Below are positions 1-5,634 of a DNA stretch of 14,146 nucleotides, piece by piece (positions within the stretch are counted from its first letter, which is position 1; each line of letters starts with the position of its first letter). The notes below the pieces were generated by a model, which was given only the letters and a program-made list of their open reading frames with translations, was not told where the DNA came from and did not search any database. Location of the stretch: positions 1 through 14,146 of the forward strand of contig DHOG01000118.1 of NCBI GenBank assembly GCA_002410715.1, given 5' to 3'. Source of the stretch: Ruminococcaceae bacterium UBA5396. Lineage in GTDB: Bacteria; Bacillota; Clostridia; Oscillospirales; Acutalibacteraceae. The translations under genes and the position numbers were made by a program.

Positions 1-53
1 ACCATATGTTTGACAACCGCAGAATTTTACACCGAGTTATAATCATGAATGTA

Positions 54-82
54 TTGTTATTTTCTTCAAAATAAGATATAAT
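54..82 (+). promoter_or_regulatory. Candidate sigma-A promoter for the carboxyl-transfer operon
   Basis: A -35 box TTGTTA (54-59, 4 of 6 consensus) is followed after exactly 17 bases by a perfect -10 box TATAAT (77-82). Transcription would start near 89, giving an untranslated leader of about 85 bases before the carboxyltransferase ATG at 175. The surrounding DNA is AT-rich, as is common upstream of Firmicute promoters. This is a sequence match only, but its position in front of the first gene of the operon supports it. Confidence 0.55.
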
Positions 83-174
83 AGTATTAATTTGCGTTTT
101 TTATTAACGTAATCTTTTATAACATAGCTGAGGTATCATTTCCAAGGCTTGACCATTCGATAGGAGGAAAAAGA

Positions 175-1488
175 ATGAATAAGCAAAATCAGCTGCAGAA
201 GTTATCTGATGCCTCATTTGCATTGGAAGGCTCTCAGGCACGTGCCAGACTCATGCGGCTGTTTGATGAGTCTACTTTTATTGAAATAGACAGGTTGGTA
301 CAGGACGGGGATAAGCCGGCGGAAGTGGTTGTCGGGTTTGGTTCTGTGGACGGAAACCCTGTCTATGCTTTTGCGCAGGACCGCGATGTATGCTTTGGTG
401 CGATCGGCAAAGTTCAAGCTGCAAAAATATGCAAAACTTATCAGCTTGCAGCCCAGAACGGAGCTCCTGTTGTGGGATTATTTGATAGTGACGGGGCAAA
501 GCTTGGCGAGGGTGTAGATGCTATGGATTCCATAGCAGAAATACTGTTTGCTTCGAACAACTTGTCCGGCGTTGTTCCGCAGATTGCGGTAATTGTCGGC
601 GCTTGTGTGGGTTCTTCATCGATTGTTGCCGCTAATTCGGATATTGTAATCGCAGCAAAAGGTTGTGATTATTATCTCAACCCAGGCGACGAAAATGCGC
701 AGGCAGATCTGATTGCCGAGGATGCTGATGACGCAATAAACATTGCCAGAAAACTCATTACCATGCTTCCCTCCAATAATTTATCGGTATCTGCCGCTTA
801 TGATTTTGACAGCGCAGTAATGCCTTTATGTGATAGTATTAAAGATGTAATCAAGGCAGTTTCAGATCCCGATACAGCTGTAGTACTTGGGTTCGGCACA
901 AATGAGACTGTGATCGCCCGCATCGGCGGAATTGTATGCGGACTTGTTACATTAGCCGAAGAAAAGTTGTCTGGGGACGAAGCTTCAAGAATTGCAAGAT
1001 TTGTTCGCCTGTGCGATGGCTTTTCGTTGCCTGTGATCACTTTTGTCGATACGGAAGGATTTTCAAGCCTTCAGGGAGCGGCAAAACTTTCTCATGCTTA
1101 TGCCGAAGCCACAACCGCAAAAATCACGATAATTGTCGGCAAGGCCTACGGCTCAGCTTACATTACAGTCGCGGGTAAAGCCGCCGGCGCCGATATTGTA
1201 TTTGCTCTGCCTAGTGCTGTAATATTGCCGCTCGCCCCTCAGGCTGCCATCCATATTTTCTGGAAGGATCGCCTTGCTGATTTGAAAAATCCTGTTGAAG
1301 ATCGAAAGAAGTTATCGGAGGAATTTGCTCAGACACAGGGAGATGCACTGACTGCTGCATCGAAAGGAATCGTAACAGACGTGATTGCACCTTCTGAAAT
1401 AAAATCAAAACTGATTGCAGTGCTGGATATGCTTTCCAGCAAACGTGTATCTCGTCTTTCCAAAAAACATTCCAATATTGTTCTTTAA
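175..1488 (+). CDS. Divergent acyl-CoA carboxyltransferase (transcarboxylase 12S / MmdA-like subunit)
   Basis: This 437-residue protein belongs to the carboxyltransferase family of PccB, MmdA and the transcarboxylase 12S subunit, which moves CO2 between biotin and an acyl-CoA. The family scaffold is visible: a QD motif near 68-69, SGVVPQIAVIVG at 131-142, LPSNN near 198-202, a second crotonase-like half with AYAEATTAKITII near 308-320, and a C-terminal KKHSNIVL close to the family's KKHGN ending. It is odd in being about 70-80 residues shorter than usual (roughly 510-520). The first glycine-rich oxyanion segment (family GPCAGGA) reads GACVGSS at 142-148, the following segment that normally carries ELGGA is deleted, and KAYGG reads KAYGS at 323-327. 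The MGAEGA motif is replaced by PLAPQA at 352-357. The start is ATG at 175 behind TAGGAGGA. It lies 29 bases before the biotin carrier gene. The acyl-CoA substrate cannot be read from the sequence, and loss of activity is possible. Confidence 0.8.
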   Translation: MNKQNQLQKLSDASFALEGSQARARLMRLFDESTFIEIDRLVQDGDKPAEVVVGFGSVDGNPVYAFAQDRDVCFGAIGKVQAAKICKTYQLAAQNGAPVVGLFDSDGAKLGEGVDAMDSIAEILFASNNLSGVVPQIAVIVGACVGSSSIVAANSDIVIAAKGCDYYLNPGDENAQADLIAEDADDAINIARKLITMLPSNNLSVSAAYDFDSAVMPLCDSIKDVIKAVSDPDTAVVLGFGTNETVIARIGGIVCGLVTLAEEKLSGDEASRIARFVRLCDGFSLPVITFVDTEGFSSLQGAAKLSHAYAEATTAKITIIVGKAYGSAYITVAGKAAGADIVFALPSAVILPLAPQAAIHIFWKDRLADLKNPVEDRKKLSEEFAQTQGDALTAASKGIVTDVIAPSEIKSKLIAVLDMLSSKRVSRLSKKHSNIVL

Positions 1489-1517
1489 TTTGAAATACCG
1501 AAGGGATTGTGATTAGT

Positions 1518-1925
1518 ATGAAAAGATTTAACATTACCGTAAATGGACATGCTTATGATGTACAGGTTGAAGAAGTCGGAGCCGCTGCTCCGGCAGCAGC
1601 GGCTCCAGTTCCTGCCGCTGCACCCGCTCCGGCAACTGCTCATGTTGCTGCACCCGCCCCGGTAGCCGCCCCCGAGCCGGCACCCGCCGCTCCCCCTGCT
1701 GCAGTCGAAGGCACGGAATCGCTAAATGCACCTATGCCCGGTACGATTGTAAATGTGCTGGTTCAGGCAGGGGATAAGGTTGAAAAGGGACAAGTTCTTC
1801 TTGTCCTTGAAGCAATGAAGATGGAAAATGAAATCATGTCTCCGCGTGACGCCGTGATTGCAGGTGTATATGTCAATAAGGGTGACAGTGTGGATTCCGG
1901 AAAGCTTCTCGTCTCGCTTCAGTAA
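1518..1925 (+). CDS. Biotin carboxyl carrier protein (transcarboxylase 1.3S-like)
   Basis: This 135-residue biotinyl carrier shuttles the carboxyl group between the two carboxyltransferase subunits encoded on either side of it. The N-terminus (MKRFNITVNGHAYDV) resembles the 1.3S and OadA/GcdC-type N-terminal arm. Residues about 22-65 form a low-complexity Ala/Pro linker. The C-terminal biotinyl domain contains APMPGTI and the EAMKMEN site, with Lys101 as the expected biotinylated residue. I chose ATG 1518 because family members begin this way; the in-frame GTG at 1509 has a ribosome binding site (AAGGGA, 1501-1506) only 2 bases away, whereas ATG 1518 has 11. The linker makes the gene locally GC-rich. 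It must be modified by a biotin-protein ligase encoded elsewhere. The family is confidently assigned; the partner proteins are inferred from the neighbouring genes. Confidence 0.9.
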   Translation: MKRFNITVNGHAYDVQVEEVGAAAPAAAAPVPAAAPAPATAHVAAPAPVAAPEPAPAAPPAAVEGTESLNAPMPGTIVNVLVQAGDKVEKGQVLLVLEAMKMENEIMSPRDAVIAGVYVNKGDSVDSGKLLVSLQ

Positions 1926-1954
1926 TAGCTCCTGGAAAGAAAGGAATGATTCAC

Positions 1955-3355
1955 TTGGGAAAAGTAGGTATTACCGAAACAATTTTGCGTGATGCACATC
2001 AGTCACTGATTGCCACCCGCATGACCACAGAAGAAATGCTTCCGGTGTTGGAAATACTTGATGATATCGGCTTTCATTCACTCGAATGTTGGGGCGGTGC
2101 GACATTTGACTCCTGTCTTCGATTTCTGAACGAGGATCCATGGGAGCGATTGCGTACCCTTCGAAAAAAAATGCCAAAAACTAAGCTGCAGATGCTTTTC
2201 CGCGGACAGAATATGCTTGGATATCGCCACTATGCAGATGATATTGTTGAGTATTTTGTGCAAAAATCGGTTGCAAACGGCATCGATATTATCCGGATTT
2301 TTGATGCACTGAATGATATTAGAAATCTTGAAACATCCATAAAGGCTGCAAGCAAGGAATCGGGTGCGCATGTTCAGGTTGCAGTATCGTATACGACCAG
2401 CCCCGTTCATAACATTGACTATTTTGTTAAATATGCAAAAGAGCTTGAAAATACAGGTGCAGACTCTATCTGCATTAAGGATATGGCAGGTTTGCTGGTT
2501 CCCTATGAAACGTACGAACTTGTCAAAGCGTTAAAAGAAAACGTTAAAATTCCTATTCAGCTTCATTCCCATTTCACCGCAGGTATAGCCGATATGGTGA
2601 TGATAAAGGGAATTGAAGCCGGAGCGGATATTATTGACACTGCTCTTTCTCCATTAGCTATGGGGACATCCCATCCTGCAACAGAATCTATGGTCGCTGC
2701 ACTAGCAGGGTCCGAATACGATACCGGCCTTAACCTTGAAAAATTGAATGAGGCGACAAAGTATTTCTCGAAACTCCGCCATAAATATTTGGAAAACAGT
2801 CAGCTAAATCCGAAAATGCTGGAAGTTGATACCAATGCATTGATTTATCAGGTTCCTGGCGGCATGCTATCCAATCTTGTAAGCCAGCTAAAACAGGCCG
2901 GAAAAGAAGATAAGCTGTTGGAGGTTCTTGAGGAAGTTCCCCGCGTTCGCAAGGATGCCGGCTATCCGCCCCTGGTTACACCTTCATCTCAGATCGTCGG
3001 CTCTCAGGCCGTTTTCAATGTTATCGGCGGTGAAAGATATAAGATGGTTACAAAGGAATTTAAAGGACTTGTGCGTGGTGAGTACGGACGTACACCTGTT
3101 CCGATTGAACCGGAATTTTCGAAAAAGATTATTGATGATGAGCAGCCGATCACATGTCGCCCTGCCGATTTGCTTGAGCCAGAGCTTGATAAAATGCGTT
3201 CTGAAGTCAGCGAATGGTATGAGCAGGAAGAGGATATTCTTACCTATGCTCAGTTTGATCAGGTTGCGGTTAAGTTTTTTGAAGACAGAAGAAATAAAAA
3301 GTATGGCATTGACAGTAAGCATCTAAATACGGAAGCACAGGTTCATCCGGTTTGA
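1955..3355 (+). CDS. Pyruvate/oxaloacetate carboxyltransferase subunit (transcarboxylase 5S / OadA / PycB-like)
   Basis: This protein has an HMGL-like TIM barrel followed by the conserved PYC/OADA domain, which transfers carboxyl between biotin and pyruvate/oxaloacetate. Visible signatures are ITETILRDAHQSL with the metal-ligand Asp, FRGQNMLGYRHY, IKDMAGLL carrying the lysine that is carbamylated in this family (codon at 2477), and the metal-binding LHSHFTAG (His codons at 2564 and 2570). MGTSHPATESM and PGGMLSNLVSQL follow. The protein ends without a biotinyl domain, so it depends on the separate carrier encoded just upstream, as in 5S and PycB. An in-frame ATG at 1946 gives 469 residues, but AAGGA (1941-1945) abuts it with no spacing. 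TTG 1955 lies 9 bases from that site and gives MGKVGITET, a family-like N-terminus of 466 residues, so I prefer it. Whether the enzyme works as a transcarboxylase, as part of pyruvate carboxylase, or as an oxaloacetate decarboxylase alpha subunit cannot be settled from sequence. Confidence 0.87.
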   Translation: MGKVGITETILRDAHQSLIATRMTTEEMLPVLEILDDIGFHSLECWGGATFDSCLRFLNEDPWERLRTLRKKMPKTKLQMLFRGQNMLGYRHYADDIVEYFVQKSVANGIDIIRIFDALNDIRNLETSIKAASKESGAHVQVAVSYTTSPVHNIDYFVKYAKELENTGADSICIKDMAGLLVPYETYELVKALKENVKIPIQLHSHFTAGIADMVMIKGIEAGADIIDTALSPLAMGTSHPATESMVAALAGSEYDTGLNLEKLNEATKYFSKLRHKYLENSQLNPKMLEVDTNALIYQVPGGMLSNLVSQLKQAGKEDKLLEVLEEVPRVRKDAGYPPLVTPSSQIVGSQAVFNVIGGERYKMVTKEFKGLVRGEYGRTPVPIEPEFSKKIIDDEQPITCRPADLLEPELDKMRSEVSEWYEQEEDILTYAQFDQVAVKFFEDRRNKKYGIDSKHLNTEAQVHPV

Positions 3356-3365
3356 TGCGTAATAG

Positions 3366-3410
3366 GAGGGTGTTGCGGAGTAAGCTGTATTTCGCAGCAC
3401 CCTCTTATAA
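3366..3410 (+). terminator. Candidate intrinsic terminator after the carboxyl-transfer operon
   Basis: The arms GAGGGTGTTGCG (3366-3377) and CGCAGCACCCTC (3393-3404) form a 12-bp stem with one G-U pair and a 15-base loop, starting 11 bases after the stop codon of the upstream gene. The 3' side is TTATAAAAAG rather than a clean U-run, so termination may be partial. The long GC-rich stem and its position between an operon end and a fresh promoter favour a terminator. The reverse strand has no T-tract, so it is not bidirectional. Confidence 0.6.
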
Positions 3411-3486
3411 AAAGTTTATGAATTAAAATTATACTTAGGTTATATTTATATGATATACAGCTCCTTATATTTTAGGAATAGTAAGG

Positions 3487-3516
3487 TTGACAGAATACTG
3501 ATTTTATTGGTAAAAT
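3487..3516 (+). promoter_or_regulatory. Strong candidate sigma-A promoter for yicC and the downstream cluster
   Basis: A perfect -35 box TTGACA (3487-3492) is followed after 18 bases by TAAAAT (3511-3516, 5 of 6 consensus). The -10 is preceded by TGG, which makes an extended TGN -10 element (3508-3510). The DNA upstream (3405-3486) is very AT-rich and could act as an UP element. Transcription would start near 3523, about 20 bases before the yicC ATG. This is the best promoter match in the window and probably drives much of the housekeeping cluster. Confidence 0.7.
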
Positions 3517-3545
3517 AATTAATAAAACCATGAAGGAATGATAAC

Positions 3546-4424
3546 ATGGTAAAAAGCATGACCGGTTATGGGCGGTTTCAACAAACGATTGACGGAATGG
3601 ATATTTCGGTTGAAGTAAAATCGGTGAATCATCGTTATTTTGAATATTCTTCGAGAGTACCCAGAGCCTACGGCTTTCTGGATGAACAATTGAAATCCTA
3701 TATACAAAAATTTATTTCTCGTGGTAAGGTTGACGTTTATGTCTGGATTGAAACGCTGGATGCACCCGGAAGTCAAGTAACGATTAATTACACGCTTGCC
3801 GAAAGCTATATAAAAGCGCTCGGAGAGCTGACAAAAAAATATGGTCTCAAAGATGACGCTTCGGTCGTAAATCTTGCAAGGTTTCCTGATGTTCTCACGG
3901 CGCATCGAATTGCGGAAGATGAAGACAAGATATGGCAGGCAGTTTGTCAGGTTACTGATGCTGCCCTTGATCGTTTTGTTAGGATGCGGGAACATGAGGG
4001 AGCAGCTTTGCGGAATGATATCTTAACCCGTGCCAACACGATTTTAAAAGCCGTAAAAATGGTGGAGGAGCGTTCTCCTGTCACTGTTAAAGAGCATATG
4101 ATTAAAGTAGAGACCCGTATGCGAGAGCTTTTAGACGGTGCGGCCATCGATGAGCAGAGACTTCTTACGGAAGCTGCGATCTATGCCGATAAGATTGCGG
4201 TTGCCGAGGAAACTGTCAGGCTAAGAAGCCATATCGAACAGCTAGAATTAATGCTGTCGGGCAACGAGCCTGTTGGGCGAAAATTGGATTTTCTTGTTCA
4301 GGAAATTAATCGAGAGGCCAATACAATCGGTTCGAAATCTCAGGATGTTGCGCTTGCCCGCATTGTTGTTGACATTAAAGCAGAGATAGAGAAAATCAGA
4401 GAGCAGATTCAAAATATAGAATAA
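3546..4424 (+). CDS. yicC: YicC/YloC family endoribonuclease
   Basis: This 292-residue protein has full family length and begins with the family signature SMTGYGR (4-10), followed by VEVKSVNHRY (22-31) and SRGKVDVYV. The C-terminal DUF1732 region carries the hallmark QEINREANTIGSKSQD (252-267) and ends in a charged helix. YicC proteins are cytoplasmic endoribonucleases linked to RNA turnover and, in E. coli, to small-RNA decay. The start at ATG 3546 has AAGGA at 3533-3537 with 8 bases spacing. It is the first gene after the strong promoter, in the same place as yloC upstream of remA-gmk-rpoZ in Bacillus. The gap of 92 bases to remA contains a weaker possible promoter. Identification is firm; the RNA targets in this organism are unknown. 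Confidence 0.95.
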   Translation: MVKSMTGYGRFQQTIDGMDISVEVKSVNHRYFEYSSRVPRAYGFLDEQLKSYIQKFISRGKVDVYVWIETLDAPGSQVTINYTLAESYIKALGELTKKYGLKDDASVVNLARFPDVLTAHRIAEDEDKIWQAVCQVTDAALDRFVRMREHEGAALRNDILTRANTILKAVKMVEERSPVTVKEHMIKVETRMRELLDGAAIDEQRLLTEAAIYADKIAVAEETVRLRSHIEQLELMLSGNEPVGRKLDFLVQEINREANTIGSKSQDVALARIVVDIKAEIEKIREQIQNIE

Positions 4425-4457
4425 TCCCACATATAAATTGTCTCCCTGTCTTACTGG

Positions 4458-4488
4458 TTGACATTGTTGGGACCTACTTGCTTTATAT
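4458..4488 (+). promoter_or_regulatory. Weak candidate internal promoter before remA
   Basis: A perfect TTGACA at 4458-4463 lies in the yicC-remA gap, but the -10 region (CTTTATAT, 4481-4488) matches consensus poorly at any spacing between 17 and 20. The remA ribosome binding site AAAGGA (4499-4504) follows, with a long 12-base spacing to the ATG. It could provide extra remA transcription, but the evidence is mainly the -35 box. Confidence 0.3.
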
Positions 4489-4516
4489 CTAAAAAATGAA
4501 AGGACAAGTTACTTAA

Positions 4517-4789
4517 ATGAAATTAATCAACATTGGGTTTGGCAACATGGTTTCTGCAAATAGACTGGTTGCGATCGTTAGTCCCGAATCTGCGCCCATT
4601 AAGCGAATCATACAGGATGCAAAAGACAGGGGAATGTTAATTGATGCAACCTACGGCAGGCGCACGCGTGCTGTGCTGATTACGGATAGCGATCATGTTG
4701 TTTTGTCCGCGGTACAGCCTGAAACCGTTGCAAATCGTCTGAATAATCACGAAGGGGCGGAAGTGGAGGAAGTTGACGAGGATGAATAA
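4517..4789 (+). CDS. remA: RemA-like extracellular matrix regulator (DUF370)
   Basis: This 90-residue protein opens with [21 protein letters not shown] and continues with [15 protein letters not shown] and [14 protein letters not shown], all characteristic of the DUF370/RemA family. In Bacillus subtilis RemA is a small DNA-binding protein that activates biofilm matrix operons and some osmoprotection genes; it assembles into rings with basic residues such as the RR of YGRR at the DNA interface. The acidic C-terminal tail ([11 protein letters not shown]) is typical of some clostridial members. The gene overlaps gmk by 8 bases. Its location between yicC and gmk is conserved across Firmicutes. 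The family is certain; which genes it controls here is unknown. Confidence 0.93.
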   Translation: MKLINIGFGNMVSANRLVAIVSPESAPIKRIIQDAKDRGMLIDATYGRRTRAVLITDSDHVVLSAVQPETVANRLNNHEGAEVEEVDEDE

Positions 4790-5393
4790 ACACGGGATAT
4801 TAATCATACTGTCCGGCCCTTCCGGATCAGGCAAAGGCACCATAGTTCGTCAGCTTTTAAATGAACGAGATGACACTATCCTTTCGATATCCGCTACAAC
4901 CAGGGCACCCCGAAAGGGGGAGGAAGAGGGAATTCATTATTATTTTAAAACCAAAGATGAATTTAAAAAATTGATAAAACAAGGTGCTTTTCTTGAATAT
5001 GCTGTTTATAATGGACATTACTATGGTACACTAGAGGAACCGATTCGTCGGCTGCTGAATGAAGGAAAAAACGTTATATTAGAAATAGAGGTTCAAGGGG
5101 CGGAAAAAGTAATGGACCATCGCTCCGATCTGGTTTCAATATTTATTACAATACCGTCAATGGGTGAATTGAAGCGTCGACTGCATGATAGAGGCACCGA
5201 AACAAAGGAAACCATTGAAATGCGGTTGGAAATAGCAAAACGAGAGCTTTCTAGGGCATTTCGTTATGACTATGTCGTACTTAATGATGAAGTACCGCTT
5301 GCTGTAGAACGAATTCAAACCATTATCAACGCAGAAGAAATGCGTTATTTCAGAATGGAAAATTATATTTTGGAGGTAGTCAATAATGCTTAA
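4782..5393 (+). CDS. gmk: Guanylate kinase
   Basis: This 203-residue enzyme phosphorylates GMP to GDP with ATP in the cytoplasm. The P-loop GPSGSGKGT is at residues 12-20 (Lys18). The GMP-binding segment [19 protein letters not shown] follows, then [13 protein letters not shown] and the lid region [17 protein letters not shown] chose ATG 4782, which gives [15 protein letters not shown] as in homologues. An in-frame TTG at 4773 would add three residues but sits only 2 bases from the GGAGGA site (4765-4770). The start lies inside the end of remA (8-base overlap), and the gene's own end overlaps rpoZ by 8 bases, so the three genes are probably translationally coupled. Length is normal for bacterial Gmk. 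Confidence 0.97.
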   Translation: MNKHGILIILSGPSGSGKGTIVRQLLNERDDTILSISATTRAPRKGEEEGIHYYFKTKDEFKKLIKQGAFLEYAVYNGHYYGTLEEPIRRLLNEGKNVILEIEVQGAEKVMDHRSDLVSIFITIPSMGELKRRLHDRGTETKETIEMRLEIAKRELSRAFRYDYVVLNDEVPLAVERIQTIINAEEMRYFRMENYILEVVNNA

Positions 5394-5583
5394 ACCAACA
5401 GATCTTGATAATATAAAAGGCAGTCATAGTCGATATGCAATGGTGATTGCTGTTGCGAAGAGGGCAAGGCAGATTGCATCTGAGTCTGAAGAGAAAAATA
5501 TTATTATGACTGAAAAACCGGTAAGCCTTGCAATCGATGATTTTACTAACGGAGCCTATAAAGTTCTACCGATGGACGAATAG
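5386..5583 (+). CDS. rpoZ: DNA-directed RNA polymerase omega subunit
   Basis: This 65-residue protein matches the omega subunit, which helps fold and anchor the beta-prime subunit of RNA polymerase. The core signature SRYAMVIAVAKRARQIA is at about 15-31, followed by the KPVSLAIDDFTNG motif near 45-57. The length is typical of Firmicute omega. The ATG at 5386 overlaps the final 8 bases of gmk, and a good GGAGG (5371-5375) lies within the gmk coding region 10 bases upstream. In many Firmicutes coaBC follows rpoZ; here priA follows after 51 bases. Confidence 0.95.
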   Translation: MLKPTDLDNIKGSHSRYAMVIAVAKRARQIASESEEKNIIMTEKPVSLAIDDFTNGAYKVLPMDE

Positions 5584-5634
5584 AATTAAGACATATTACT
5601 ATATTTTTGGTCGTAAAGCAAAGGAGAGAAGTGG

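Noticed and set aside
10..43. TTGACA at 10-15 with TATAAT at 38-43 as a promoter
   Set aside because: The boxes are individually perfect but 22 bases apart, too far for a standard sigma-A promoter. The 54-82 pair has correct 17-base spacing.
92..112. Small inverted repeat (TTGCGTT / AACGTAA) in the leader of the first gene
   Set aside because: Seven AT-rich pairs with one G-U and a seven-base loop are weak and expected by chance in such AT-rich DNA. No attenuator or riboswitch core could be recognised.
798..1534. Long antisense open frames across the carboxyltransferase and similar ones opposite priA, fmt and prkC
   Set aside because: They lie wholly opposite strongly conserved genes, lack ribosome binding sites and recognisable motifs, and read as low-likelihood proteins.
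2928..3326. 132-codon frame in another + frame within the 5S/OadA-like gene
   Set aside because: It is a shadow of the real gene: composition is odd, there is no family resemblance, and it has no independent start signal.
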